Below are positions 27,327-42,413 of a stretch of DNA of 64,000 nt, piece after piece; positions within the stretch are counted from its first letter, which is position 1, and every line of letters starts with the position of its first letter. The notes below the pieces were generated by a model, which saw only the letters and a program-made list of their open reading frames with translations, was not told the DNA's origin and did not search any database. Made by a program: the position numbers and the translations under genes. Source of the stretch: Paramecium sonneborni (lineage: Eukaryota; Ciliophora; Oligohymenophorea; Peniculida; Parameciidae); contig CAJJDN010000005.1 in assembly GCA_905182985.1 (NCBI GenBank), positions 799,240 to 863,239 of the forward strand. The letters are read 5' to 3'.

Positions 27327-29212
27327 TCAAATAATATTATTTTTTATTATGTTTTTCAATTTGAAATCCTAAATATTTTAGATACTTTGCATTTTACTAT
27401 CTAAATCATTTTCATTATTATTGCTTTCATCATCAATATTTCCACTTGAATCTTATAAATTAAATTTAAATTCTGCATTTCCTTTCATATTTTGTAATAC
27501 GTCATTCTAAATTACAGAATTTTTAGAACTAATTTAAGCATAGATGATGCTATTATTATGATGATCAGGATAATCATTAATATCTGTTTAAGTTTTAAAA
27601 GGATTATGAACACTATTATTAATATTATTATTATTATTATTATTGTTATTATTAATGATACACATATATGAGCCTCTATTGTTTTTAGTTTACAATTTTT
27701 AACTTTTTCTGAGCATAAATGATTTACTTTATTTGCTAGCAATACTATAAAGATCTGCTTAACTTTCTTCACACATTAAAATAGATCCTTAAGATATAAT
27801 TTATTATTTTTCTTTAAAAGCTTTAACAACTTAACTTAATTCTATTGATTTCTTTTAATTAATATTTTTCTCCATTTTCATAATCTTATTTAATAAATAC
27901 TAATTACACGATGCTTTGCTTTAAGAGTTTTCATTTTAGTTTCAATATGTAAATCAATTTATTCAGTTAGTGCAGAATAGAGACTCATTAAATCTTAAGT
28001 AACTTCATCAAATAAAGCTTAAGATTATTCTACAAATTCCATAACTTTTTAATTATTGTCTAATAACTATTCTAATCTTTATTCCATAAACTTCAATTCT
28101 TTAAAGTTTAATGTTTATTAATCTTATAAATTTTGATAAGAATCTTCAACTGCAAATTATTCTTTAATTTTTTTAATTTCATTATTTTCTTGTTAATTTT
28201 TTAAAGTTTATGATAGATTCATACTCATAATAGCAACAGGTCTTGAATTTAATAAAAATAAATAAATTACAATGAAATAGATGTGATTCCAAAGAATGCA
28301 GCAGTACAAGCAATAAATTTACCTGTGAGACTGATTGGTAATTTATCTCCATATCCAACAGTAGTCATAGTAGCAATACACCACCAAATAGCTTCTGATA
28401 TAGAATGTATTTTTTTATCATCATTTACTTCTATGTTTTCATCATATTCAAGATAATAGACAATAATTGAAAAAAATAACACAAGAAAAAAAAACATGGT
28501 TATTAATATTAATATGTCTTTAAGTGAATTCTTTACAGTATCTACCTTTTTTAAGTGATAAAATAATTACAATAATTAACATGTCTTTAATATAACGGGA
28601 TAATTTAAATAATCGAAATACTCTCATGAATCTGATTATTCTTATAACTCTTAATCCAGAGAGATTTGCACCTTCAAATATCAAATTAAATAGAAATGGA
28701 GTGATTGCAAATAAATCAATTATATTTAATGGAGACAATAAGAATTGAGACAAAGTAGAATCAAATGCTGTACAACTAAACATTCTTAATAAGTATTCTG
28801 AACCAAAGAATATAAATAAGTAATACTCTAAATATAATGAGATATTATCGTATTCTTAATTATTCTCTATTAGAAATAGATATATTTATATACCGTTTTC
28901 CATTAATGAATCAACAATAATTGCTATGCATGAAAGTAAAATACTAGTCAATAATAAGATTTATATTGCATAAGCTATAATTGAAGAATTAGGATCTTCC
29001 ATTAAAACATAGATGTATTACTGTATTCCTTTACATATTACCTTAAATTTTCCAAAAAAGGTTTAATTTTGTAATTTTCTTTTAAGAGAAAAATCTTCAG
29101 TTTTGAATTTTCTAATTCTATCTTTTTATTCAGTTGGCCTAAGTTTCTAATTAGAATCTACATTATCTTGTCTTGGAGAGAATAATTAAGTAATCTTCAA
29201 TTCTGAATTCAT
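27327..29212 (-). CDS. voltage-gated potassium channel, Kv type
   Basis: 602 residues, introns at 27885-27907, 28242-28270 and 28546-28570. Six membrane segments follow a soluble N-terminus. S4 carries regularly spaced Arg (LRVIRIIRFMRVFRLFKLSRY, about residues 177-198). The pore helix and filter read IWWCIATMTTVGYGDKLP near residue 279. S6 contains the Kv-type hinge LPVAIMSMN, corresponding to PVPV in animal Kv channels. The cytosolic C-terminus has a coiled coil (LQDQQTLNFKELKFMEQRL), an Asn run and acidic low complexity. The TVGYGD filter predicts K+ selectivity. Such channels shape the membrane potential that controls ciliary beating in Paramecium; assignment to a specific current is not possible. 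Start MNSELKITQLFSPRQD is the first Met in frame. Confidence 0.92.
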
Positions 29213-29241
29213 AATAATATAATTAGCTATTTAATATAATA

Positions 29242-30021
29242 TCAATATTCTTTTTCGCAAAATGAAAAGTATTCTGAAATCACAAAATAAGACCAAACAC
29301 AATTGAACATTTATTATTTAAGTAAATAAGCCAATTAAAATTTCTTGCTCATTAATAATTATTTAGGGTCTTCTTTAAAATTTTTACCTAAATGTTCTAT
29401 TTAAGGTAACCACAAATCAAATGTTATACTGATTAAACTTATGTAAAATCTGAACTTAATTAATTTACTTAGAGAATTTTAAAAATTCTCTTTCGATTCA
29501 TTTTTTGGTCTCTAATTGTATTGATATTAACATAAGGAGAATAAACTTAAACCAATAAATCCTTAATATAAAAAATGAATGAAGAAAGCATCAAATAATA
29601 TAGTTGGTTTGCTTACAAAATACATTAATGAAAAATATCTAATCTAATGTTAATTAAATTCAGGAAATAACTTTTATCTGAATGAAGTTAATAACTTATT
29701 ATAAAAATAAGCACTTGGCAATTAGATAAATCCAATAAATCCAAAATTGAGTGCTAAATCTTTAATATTTATTTTCTCTTTCTATGTTAAATACAAAGGT
29801 ATATTTAATAATGATCCTTAATAAATAGTATTCACAAATAAGTTCAACATTTGATTAAAAATATTTATGAATTAAAAAATAAATTATTATAAGAAGAATT
29901 TGAATTTAATTAGAAGAAGAGATTTATTAAGTCTATTTTAAGTTGTAATAAGACAAATAGAATAGCTAGAACACTATTGATGAATAGATAATAGATGATA
30001 AAGTAGATTATTATAAATCAT
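29242..30021 (-). CDS. integral membrane protein, possibly Mpv17/PMP22-like
   Basis: 259 residues, no intron. Several hydrophobic segments alternate with short basic loops, for example FINIFNQMLNLFVNTIYQG, LNFGFIGFIQLPSAYFY and FIHFLYQGFIGLSLFSL. The order small-residue helix, GFxGxxQLPSAYFY, long basic loop and C-terminal aromatic helix recalls the Mpv17/PMP22 family of small organelle membrane proteins, but key residues differ and this is a weak guess. Its stop is only 29 bp upstream of the K+ channel start on the same strand, so the channel promoter must be tiny or lie inside this gene. The start Met is the first after an upstream TGA. Confidence 0.6.
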
Positions 30022-30130
30022 TATTGGATTGATAATAATAATTCAATATAATAATAAGAAATGAGACATAGCAATAAGAATAAATTATATTAGTATATCA
30101 AAATCAAACATTATAATAATAATTTAATAT

Positions 30131-30735
30131 TCAATAACCACTTTTTCTCTATTATTAATCAATTTCTAGCATTTGATATTGGGCATAATAATTGTAATTA
30201 ATGTATGACTGATGATATTATTATTAATATTCTTATTCGTCATTATAATAAATTTAATTAAAATAATATGCTTAATTTATTTGAGAATCTTAAAATGTTG
30301 GATCTGGAGTTTGTAATATGGATGCAAAGGTTTTACGACGACTAAATATTAGAATAAGTATATGATACTTGTTAGGAATATAATCTTTGCCAATTCCATA
30401 GATGATATTTACATTCTTTTCAAAATCACTTTATAAATCTGGGAAGCAAAACTTCATTTGATAATAACTGATGGAAAATAGAGTTTCATCAATTAATAGA
30501 ATTCATCTTCTGTATCTGGTATACCAAAATGATGAAATAATTGTAATAAGTATCCAAAATCAAATAAACCATGAAATACTACATATTTAATTTCAACATT
30601 TAAAATTAATCCTAATAAATAAGTAATATTAATACCACTGCCTGTAACTACTTCACGAAATTCTGAATAATCTATTCCTTTAAATGCCAAATCATCAAAT
30701 CTTATACCAGTAACATATTTTTTACAGAACTCATA
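30131..30735 (-). pseudogene. CAF1/CNOT7 deadenylase relic, N-terminus missing
   Basis: Matches the middle of CCR4-NOT subunit 7: GIDYSEFREVVTGSGI, YVVFHGLFDFGYLLQLF and DEFYQLMKLYFPSV. The whole N-terminal part, including the exonuclease motif with the catalytic Asp/Glu (usually DTEFPG), is absent upstream; no frame near 30736-31200 supplies it. After FPSV the frame breaks at an AAA TGA (stop at 30454-30456) and continues one base shifted as KFCFPDLQSDFEKNVN. The remaining C-terminal part, KDYIPNKYHILILIF and a Gln/Tyr-rich tail, ends TGA 30131-30133. The loss of the active site makes it a non-functional copy, unless it is the end of a gene rearranged in assembly. Confidence 0.75.
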
Positions 30736-31241
30736 ATTTAATCACATCTATTAGTATTTAGTATGAAAAGACAATTTAAAATATGAAATAATAATTAAAA
30801 ATAATTGAATAGAATAATAAAAGAAATGATACTGGGCATTAAATTTAAAATGGAATTACTATTTATTTTAAGCTAATGGTACTTCTCCTACCTCATTTAC
30901 TAAACTAATTATATTTTTGGACATTTCTTACTATTTATTAATATTCATAATCCTTTAAAAATGAATTGAGAATAACTTTATCGTCATTTTCTATTCTGTT
31001 CCTGGAAATTCTGTATCCTATAATTAATAGATTGATTATTAAAGAGATGTACTTAAATTCTTCAATTTCTGGAATTTCAATTAAAAAGTTATATGCCAAA
31101 TATCAACAATATTAATTTTATTTAATTTAGATGTGTTAATTTAAGTCTTGGAGTAGATTCCTTTATCATAGTTAATAAATAGCAAATACTTTTATATTCT
31201 ATATATTATATGTATATTATTATTGTTGTATATTTGATATC
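30736..31241. other. intergenic, no gene seen
   Basis: About 500 bp of AT-rich sequence without a readable frame or repeat, between the CAF1 relic and the ProRS stop codon. The missing CAF1 N-terminus is not found here. Confidence 0.45.
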
Positions 31242-33467
<2,226 letters not shown>

Positions 33468-33567
33468 TAAAATATTTAAAATAATTTTTGTGAATTTTCA
33501 TATCATTATTTAATATATCCAAGTTTTCTTTTTATATTTCATATATATATATATATTTATATATTAT

Positions 33568-35104
33568 TCATACTATTTTGCTCTATCTTTTCTAATAACA
33601 TATAAATCCTATGTAAACCATATCAATCAATATTGTGATGAAAAAGAGATAAAATTGAGCACTATTCATTTGAGATACTCCAACCAATAAAGAATCTTTC
33701 ATTTATTCTATTTAATTCATAAGATAATTATCTGAGCAATTCAAATTTATGATTCGCTCAAAAAAATCTAACTCTTTTTGAATCTAACTGAATTCTAGTG
33801 AAATTAAAGTGGCATATGGTACATAAAGTACAAATTTGACTCCCAATTCAATATAAAATATTCGTTATGATGTCTCATTTGAGTCATTTGTAGATATAAA
33901 GGGTATTTACTTACCCAAAATATTCATAAACGCAATAGAACTTAATGAAACAGAGATAATTATAAAGAAAAAGACAGATAGAATTAGTTGAGATGTCAAT
34001 CCATCAAAAATTTCATTTAAATAAATTTATTGTAATAAGAATTAATTAAATTCTTATCCTCTACATTTCATTTTCCAGGGTATATATGATCTCTGATATA
34101 ATCCTAAATAAAAAATTTGTATTATTTACCCCATTTAGCTTATTTTGATATTTGATAACCTGTTAAGGTCTCAGTTAAATTAGATAAACCATTAATATTA
34201 TAAAAAACATCTTCTGTCGTAAAAGTTACTTCTTCAAACCTTGTATCATATTAACATTCTTTTCTTTTTATGATCATAAGTGGATAATCATCTCTTCCAT
34301 CAGAAATACCATATTCATTATTTCTTAAACATACACCTCCTTAACCTATTCTAAATTCAACAATTGGTAAATATCCACTTGAATTTCTGGAATATATTAA
34401 TGTGTCTAAACCCAAAGAATTTGCTTCTTCTTCATTCTCCAAATTTATTTTACCTTTTAATCCAATCCTTCTAATTGGACACTATTTTTCTGCTGTGCAA
34501 TAAAATTCATCTTCATTTTCTCCACATTTTAATAATCCATCTTTACAATCTTTACCCTTAGGAATCCATGAATAAAAGTTATTATCAATTTCTCTTTTTG
34601 CACATAGTTAGAATCCTGTTTTATTATTTGGACTTGGAAATAAATTAAATCGTTTTATGTCCTAACTGTTAATTGTTTTACATCCTTTATTCAATTAAGT
34701 TTAATTGCATTTCTAACCTACTATAATATTACTTTATTCTTTTTATTGATTCTTTATCTCTTATAATGCTCTTTTTTATTCATAACACTCACATCCATCG
34801 ATTGTTCCTGGCCATACATATTCAACTAAAGCTTCTTCCTATTTCCTTAACAGAGATAAACTACTTCTTAAGAACAACCTTCATTCGTTATTTTTATATC
34901 AACTATTGGTTACTAATTCCAATTTAGTATGACATATTTGTAATTTTCAATTGTATATTAAAAGGATGAATAAGATGATATTGATAATGCCAGTAATATT
35001 ATCCCTAAATTTATAAACCAACACTGATAGGCAATTCTTACTCTTTTATTCTTAATCGAACCTCTATATTTACTTTAATCTCTTGTTTCAGAATACTCTT
35101 TCAT
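33568..35104 (-). CDS. Cys-rich membrane protein, unknown family
   Basis: 494 residues with two 26-nt introns, one near 34844-34869 and one in the 34105-34140 region; the frame closes exactly. An N-terminal helix (FINLGIILLALSISSY) is followed by about 270 residues rich in Cys (DGCECYEQ, KGCKTINS, LCAKREI, KDGLLKCGENEDEFYC, EKQCPIRRIGLKG), probably lumenal or extracellular and disulfide bonded. Three further hydrophobic segments (ILSVFFFIIISVSLSSI, LGVKFVLYVPYATLIS, YLFFITILIDMVYIG) near the C-terminus complete the layout. The complete reading uses block C copy 1 plus unique sequence below 33910. No known domain is recognised. Confidence 0.78.
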
Positions 35105-35169
35105 TTTATTTTAATTCCTAAAATTTCTTATAAGAAATAAATTTATAAAATGTTATTTTCAATTTTTAT
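33910..35169. repeat. duplicated block C, copy 1 (abuts N at 35170)
   Basis: 1260-bp block repeated apparently identically at 35171-36430 (offset 1261), separated by the single N at 35170. It contains the 5' two thirds of the Cys-rich membrane protein gene. Confidence 0.95.
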
Positions 35170-35170
35170 N

Positions 35171-36430
35171 CTTACCCAAAATATTCATAAACGCAATAGA
35201 ACTTAATGAAACAGAGATAATTATAAAGAAAAAGACAGATAGAATTAGTTGAGATGTCAATCCATCAAAAATTTCATTTAAATAAATTTATTGTAATAAG
35301 AATTAATTAAATTCTTATCCTCTACATTTCATTTTCCAGGGTATATATGATCTCTGATATAATCCTAAATAAAAAATTTGTATTATTTACCCCATTTAGC
35401 TTATTTTGATATTTGATAACCTGTTAAGGTCTCAGTTAAATTAGATAAACCATTAATATTATAAAAAACATCTTCTGTCGTAAAAGTTACTTCTTCAAAC
35501 CTTGTATCATATTAACATTCTTTTCTTTTTATGATCATAAGTGGATAATCATCTCTTCCATCAGAAATACCATATTCATTATTTCTTAAACATACACCTC
35601 CTTAACCTATTCTAAATTCAACAATTGGTAAATATCCACTTGAATTTCTGGAATATATTAATGTGTCTAAACCCAAAGAATTTGCTTCTTCTTCATTCTC
35701 CAAATTTATTTTACCTTTTAATCCAATCCTTCTAATTGGACACTATTTTTCTGCTGTGCAATAAAATTCATCTTCATTTTCTCCACATTTTAATAATCCA
35801 TCTTTACAATCTTTACCCTTAGGAATCCATGAATAAAAGTTATTATCAATTTCTCTTTTTGCACATAGTTAGAATCCTGTTTTATTATTTGGACTTGGAA
35901 ATAAATTAAATCGTTTTATGTCCTAACTGTTAATTGTTTTACATCCTTTATTCAATTAAGTTTAATTGCATTTCTAACCTACTATAATATTACTTTATTC
36001 TTTTTATTGATTCTTTATCTCTTATAATGCTCTTTTTTATTCATAACACTCACATCCATCGATTGTTCCTGGCCATACATATTCAACTAAAGCTTCTTCC
36101 TATTTCCTTAACAGAGATAAACTACTTCTTAAGAACAACCTTCATTCGTTATTTTTATATCAACTATTGGTTACTAATTCCAATTTAGTATGACATATTT
36201 GTAATTTTCAATTGTATATTAAAAGGATGAATAAGATGATATTGATAATGCCAGTAATATTATCCCTAAATTTATAAACCAACACTGATAGGCAATTCTT
36301 ACTCTTTTATTCTTAATCGAACCTCTATATTTACTTTAATCTCTTGTTTCAGAATACTCTTTCATTTTATTTTAATTCCTAAAATTTCTTATAAGAAATA
36401 AATTTATAAAATGTTATTTTCAATTTTTAT
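35171..36430. repeat. duplicated block C, copy 2, with truncated gene copy
   Basis: Second copy of 33910-35169. It includes a duplicate of the membrane-protein start (ATG at 36363-36365, minus strand) whose reading is cut at the N. This is best explained as an unmerged contig overlap. Confidence 0.95.
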
Positions 36431-36468
36431 TAATTAATTTTAATGAACCCTCTTAAATAAATATATTA

Positions 36469-37060
36469 TCATTAATTTTCATCCTCAATTCCTTTTTAAG
36501 ATATATTTACTTTCACTTCATTTTCCCTTTTCTAAATTTTCTTTTATTTTTCTTATTCTTCTTAATCTCTATCCAAGTTATTATCTTATTCTTAATTTAT
36601 ATTTTTATTATTCTCAATCTTTTTTTCAAATTAATTATCTTAAAATTACCTTAAATCATCCTCTTATTATTATTCATTTATTTAATTGTTGAAAAAGATT
36701 TTATTGACTTATTAATATTTATGATTGTAATCAAATAAATTACTAATAATAAATTTATTCATTAATTACTTTCTATTCTAATTCTTGTATATCTGTTTAT
36801 ATTTCTTTTTCTTTTAATTCTTATATTCAAACCAATAATCAACATTTATTTTCAAAAACCAAAAATAAATTAAAAAATAAATATTACTTATCACCTTTTG
36901 CCTTATTTATATGAAATAAATTTCAATTTCAATTTCATCTCTCAAAATCTTTCAATTTATTTTTTAAATATTATCTAATGTATTTTAATTTGTTTGAATC
37001 TAGATGTTTAAATAACTTTTTTAAGTTATACTGGAGTGTATTTATTAAATATATACTTTT
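36469..37060 (-). CDS. coiled-coil/low-complexity ORF, start unclear
   Basis: Ends TGA at 36469-36471. The C-terminal 110 codons are a Gln/Asn/Glu/Lys-rich helical stretch (EDDLRQFQDNQFEKKIENNK ... RENEVKVNISQKGIEDEN) typical of ciliate coiled coils. Further upstream two frames compete: one gives KEIQTDIQELEQKVINEQIYY, the other continues without a stop. An intron near 36745 is probable, but I could not settle it or the start codon. Function is unknown. Confidence 0.45.
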
Positions 37061-37357
37061 ATAAATTTGGATTATTGCCATCATCTAAATTATTTCATTT
37101 TTATTATATTTATAACTACTTTGCTTTATTTACTCTTTGTACTCTTTCTTAATTTTCCAACTTTAATTAAATGCTTTTTTAAATTAATTAGAAGTCGTAT
37201 ACAATCATAAAATTTATTTATGCTTTTTCGTTTGAAAATAGCATCTTAAAATAGTTTTAATCTAATTAATACTTAACTTTTATTAGTAAATAATTAGTTA
37301 TGAGATATATTATATTGGAGTGTTTAAAGAAATAATTGGAAGTTGTATTTTTTAAAA

Positions 37358-37717
37358 TCATAATTTGCAATGTTTTGATTTATGACAGAATTATTTTAAG
37401 AATCTTAATCGTTTTAATGCTGTCTTTATATCATTTGCCTTTGAAAAAAATTTTTCCAAGAAAACTTGGAATAAAATATCCTGGCCACTTAATAATAATA
37501 AATCTCCTAAAGATGTGAATTCTTTATATTGATAAATAAAGTTATTTTTGCATATATCTTCTATAGACTTTAAAGAATCCAATTTATCCTTTCCCTTAAT
37601 AATATAGTATGTGTAATCATGTAAATCAAAAGTAATGATTTCAATTTAAATATCTTGTGATTCTTTGATTTCTTATTTATGATTTTATTCTTTCTCATCT
37701 AAATTGATTATTGACAT
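37358..37717 (-). CDS. small protein, unknown family
   Basis: 119 residues, no intron, ATG at 37715-37717, TGA 37358-37360. Beginning MSIINLDEKEQNHKQ, it continues with a strand-like block (IQIEIITFDLHDYTYYII) and an alternating helical part (LDSLKSIEDICKNN, FTSLGDLLLLSGQDILFQVF). It ends basic (ALKRLRFLKQFCHKSKHC). It looks like a real, compact folded protein with normal amino acid composition, but I do not recognise it. It is divergent from the gene at 37745, with only 27 bp between the starts. Confidence 0.6.
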
Positions 37718-37744
37718 TTTAATAATTAATATATAATAATAGGG

Positions 37745-38615
37745 ATGAGATAAATTTCTTATGATTTTTTTACATGCCTTACAGATATTGATAGTAAGCC
37801 ACACAACAAAAACAGTAGTTAATCCTTATCAGTCTCTAATATACATACAGCTGACACAAACAGGAAATTATAATAAATTGCATTTGAATCAAAAGAATAT
37901 TTAGTATAGGAAGAAGAAGAAGAAAAAGAATATATCATACTTTAAAATAATATTCGAAAACAATTATCTGAACAACTGAATATTGAAATATTAGGTAGGC
38001 ATCTAGTAAATTTATAGCAAAGTTTGATTTTTCAAATTTGGATAATTAAATAAAATTGATATTTCAATGGATTATGGTAGTGTTTTACAGAACAAGTAGT
38101 GAAATGTATGAATGGAAAATATTTAAGGTAACGTATAACTTATAATTTAAGGAAATTTGCATCAGAGAAGATAAAGGAAGGGATTTAAAATATAGGATTG
38201 GTTTGAAAAATGTTGTAAGAATGACAAAATTGGAATTTGAACTCACCAAATAATTAATTTTACAAAAATAGTTTATAGAATTAAAAAATCAAAATAACAA
38301 AGATATTAGTAAATTTATCTGTTAAATTTATGATATAATATAAATCATAATAAGAACGTTTGAAGCTGGTTAAAAAGTTATTAAAATTGAAGAAGAACTC
38401 ATTAAAGTAAAATTGGTGATATTTTTAGAGATAAATTTCAGAAGAATAATAGAAACAGTCCGAAAAATGATTAAGATTAAAGATTTTATCATAATTATAG
38501 ATTTATAACAAGAAGCAATATAAATTATTATAAATAATCCTAATATAATTATTTTATTTATAATATTACTATCAACATTAGTTATTAATTTAACTATTAG
38601 TATACATCTAATTGA
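37745..38615 (+). CDS. unknown protein with one frame break
   Basis: Starts MRQISYDFFTCLTDID, followed by an acidic run (EEEEEKEYIIL) and helical sequence. Introns of 23 nt (37995-38017) and 24 nt (38128-38151) fit. Near 38405-38412 the frame must shift by -1 at an A-run (GTAAAATTGG) to reach a natural Asn/Tyr-rich tail (GDIFRDKFQKNNRNSPKND) that ends TGA 38613-38615. Without the shift the frame runs on antisense to the formin gene. I interpret this as one missing A. No domain recognised. Confidence 0.45.
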
Positions 38616-39009
38616 GATAATACAAAAAATAATCTTCTAAAGAGCTTCTTTAAGAAAAAGAAATAGCTTCAATTATTATACTAATAGATAATAAGGAACA
38701 TTACATATTTATGGAAATTAAGTCGGAAAACATTTTTATAATTACTAATTTGACTATAAATTGGATTTATTTTTATAAATCTAATTAATTTATCTAGGTT
38801 ATTTATAAAATCAATCTTTGTTAGAAACTAATCAAAGAATGTTTAATAAAATAACCAATAGGGTGATAACAAAATTCGATAAATTTTAGAAATTTTAATG
38901 TTAAAGAAATAATATCTTGAACATTATTTTTAGTTTAAGAATTCTAAATATATCTAAATATGATGATACCAAAGACATCTTTAAGTTATTAGTAATGATT
39001 TAAATAAAT

Positions 39010-41989
39010 TCATTAAGTTGTTTATTCTCGCATTTATTTAATATTCTTCTTTAGTTTTGTTAAGGACTTAAGACTTCGAAATTTCATTTCCTATACTTAT
39101 TACTTATAAGACTTTCTTTCTTCAATCTATTTAATGATATTATCTTCTTATTTTGTTATCTCCTATTCTTGAGAATTACTTTTATTATCAAAATAAGAAT
39201 TTATCTGATCTATTGCTTTTTTCCTTTACAATTCTTCCTCTATTATTATATTAAGTTTTTTTTATTCAATTAGGTTTTCGATCATTTAGGTTAATTGTGT
39301 AAAAAAGTAATCAGTATCTAATTTCTTTGGATCTTCACAAAAACCCTCGCAAAGCTCATAAAATTACTAAGAAACTTTAGAATACAATTCTTTTAAATTT
39401 TATTAATTTTTGTCTCCAAAATTATCTACTTTGAGAATGTCTAAATATTTCATAATTAATTTATCATCTTATTCTAATTTTTCAATTTACTTTTAAATAT
39501 TAACAATAGAAATTTTTGATAATTGTTTTAATTTTTACACATTATATTCTTCTTCTAAAATTAATTCCCCCTCCTATTTTTCTGCCATTTTAATGATTAG
39601 ATTTAGAAAATTGATTTTGGAAGAATTATTAGACTTCAAAGGAACTATTTTAGAGAATTCTGATAATTTAAATCCATAAGAATCTTTATTTGAAGAACTA
39701 TTGAGATAATTTATACCTGCTAAAATGTAACATAAAAGTTTCTAAAATTTAACATTTTATTAAATCGATTAGACTTATTCTTGAATTAATTCTAGTTATT
39801 TTAAGATTTCATTTTAATTTGGATTTAATAAAATTGAAAAAACTAAAATTTTTTCTTAATAATTTTCAATTCGAATTAAATTAAATAAAAAGAGTTCAGG
39901 TCTGTTTAATGCAGTTGTATCTTAAATTTTTTTTAATTCTTCAATTTCTTGGATTGTTGGAAAAGTTTAAATTATACTTTCGATATCATCAGATGTGAAT
40001 TTTTTATAGTTCATTTCTTTAATGTAATTTATGATATCAACCATAGAAATTTTAATTTTAACTAGGATTAATTCTATATTTCTAGATCTATCTAATGTTA
40101 AAACAGACGATTTTTTTTAAATAATTTATGAAGTTGTTGGTATATTAGTTTTATTTAAGTTTTTTTAAAAATGTTTATCCAGTTCTTCAAATTACAATTG
40201 AATTTTAGAATCGTCTAAAATTGAGAAAATTTTACTTTTCATCTACTTAATCTCTGTTATACCAATTTACTATAGTAGTTAAGTAGGTTATCTTCTTTTC
40301 CTAATATCAATTTTATTTGAATTATTAAATGTTTTTTAGGGAGGTGGAGGTGGTGGTGGTGGTGGAGGAGGAGTTGTAATTTAAGGAATTTATGGAATTA
40401 TTTTTTAAATAGGTAGAGAACAACTCGTTTAGACAGGTAATAATTTGTTTTCATCAGTAAGCTAAATTTATAATGAACAATTCATCTATATATTGCTAGC
40501 TTTATCTAATTATAAAACCTAAGATTCTTATTGAATACAAGATAATTATTCCGTGTTTTTATCATACATTAGCAATCCCTCTTTTAAACTACGCAATATA
40601 TTTGAAGTTTGTTTCACTAAATTATTATTAAAGTTTATACATTATTTTTAAAACTAAATTTTTTATTCTTAAAATTCATGTAATTGTCTTCTTAGATCTT
40701 CAATCTACGCTTATTTACTATTATATTCTATAACACAATTCTAAACTAATTTTTATAAAATAGTTGTGACAAAATTTTTTCCTAACACTTCTGCTTCTGA
40801 TAAAAAATTTTACATATTTTTTATTAACTAATTAAAACTTTACGATTCGTGTATTTCTGCTGAAAAGCTCTATAAATTTAACAAGAATTATTCTGGAAAG
40901 ACTACTTAGGCTAATTATACCTTTCCAATTGAAACTCTATTAAGAAGAGGTAAAGATTTTGGATTACATGAAATTCTAAATTAATTTATTGACTCTCTAA
41001 CATTAGATTCATACGACTCCAATAAAGTCTCAAAAGCTGTTATGTTTTTCAATATGGCGCTGTCAAATTCATTCGAATACTCATTAGCCCCAACTAATTT
41101 TGAATAACTATCATAAAAAATTAATGTTTTATCATTAATTTTTTTTTTTATTTCTTGGAATATTAATTCTACACCATGAACTAATAACAATTATTTTAAC
41201 TGAATTTTATCATTAGATAGTTCCACAAAATTATTAATAAAAGATAATATGATGGCTATCTAAAAAAATACATAAATTATTTACAAGTTTCTTATCAGTA
41301 GATGTTTCTAATAGAGAAATTGTAGATAATAAGCAAAAATCTTAATTTTGTTTTTTTAATAGTTATTCGACCAATTAATATCCATTTATTTATCTCCAAG
41401 ATATTTTTTCATATTGTTAATAAATTAATGCTTAAATTTAACTATTGGATAATTTGAAAATTAATTATAAATTATTTGTTAAAGTTATTAATTACAATTC
41501 ATCTAATATAAATTCTAAAAATAACAAATTGCATTGCTATAACACATACAATTTATCAAAAATATTCAAAATATTTTTATTTAAACTTAAAAATTCAATT
41601 TATTTTTATGCAATAGGCAGTGCAAAAGCAATCAAGAACTTGTTCAAAATCTCATCATTTAAACTTTTAAGTGTTTTTATTTCTTGATAAAATTAAATGT
41701 AGATTAATAAATCTGATTCTGAATTTAGATGTTAAATCATAGGATTTTCATAAATTAGGGCTTGATAATGCAAGATTAATAATAATTATTTTTATTTGAG
41801 ATTTAAGTTTAAAAACTTCTTTTTTTCTAAATTTGTATAAGATAGTATTTAATCAAATATTTCTTCTAAATTATCTACATTAATTTAAAACTTTGGAGGT
41901 TATCCCAAGTTTTTTATGTTTAATTATTTTCCTTGAAACATGTAAGAATATTAGGTTTCATTTGTAGATAGTTTGAATTCATTTCCCAT
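39010..41989 (-). CDS. formin (GBD/FH3-like, FH1, FH2)
   Basis: 984 residues with one 25-nt intron near 41235-41280. The N-terminal 400 residues are helical and contain LGQPPKFQINVDNLEEIF and similar repeats, as in the GBD/FH3 region of diaphanous-type formins. A run of about 12 prolines (codons at 40341-40372) is the FH1 segment that binds profilin. The rest is the FH2 actin-nucleating domain: KKSSVLTLDRSRNIELILVK, VLRQ-like LRQLELI and CYILAGINYLNSSSNKDSYG, where the usual signature is GNxxN. A helical tail ends the protein. The protein starts MGNEFKLS, a good N-myristoylation signal, which suggests membrane attachment. FH1 is short compared with animal formins. Role: actin filament assembly, as for other formins. 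Confidence 0.9.
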
Positions 41990-42413
41990 TTATTTTTTTT
42001 ATATTTTATAAATTAATTAAATAAATAATTTTTTTTCTTGGTATGGTTTTATTTTCAAATAACAATTCGCCATACATAGAGTTTCACTAATTAAAGAAAT
42101 TAAAATCTTTAATAAGCTAAAGGCAGATTAGTTTAAATAAAAATTAAGTCACATTATACTTTTTTAAATATTACTCTTAGGATCAATATAATATGAAAGG
42201 AAATTAAGTCAGAAAATAAAATTAAAAATGAAAAATAAATTACTATTATAATTATACATTTTATTAATTAATAATTTACAAAATTAATTACTCTCAATAT
42301 ATTTACAAAGAATCACCCTCTTATTAGATTATATTTTTTATTCATTATTATTTGTCAAAATATCAAGAAATAAATTGAAATACTAAATGTTATAATTAAT
42401 TTTGGTTGTACAA
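41990..42413. other. intergenic
   Basis: About 420 bp between the formin start and block D; the ARF-like gene starts a further 420 bp on. AT-rich, with nothing recognisable apart from being upstream of both genes. Confidence 0.45.

Noticed and set aside
40341..40372. GGT/GGA-rich repeat as a telomere-like or G-quadruplex element
   Set aside because: It is the reverse complement of the formin FH1 proline codons and has no telomeric unit.
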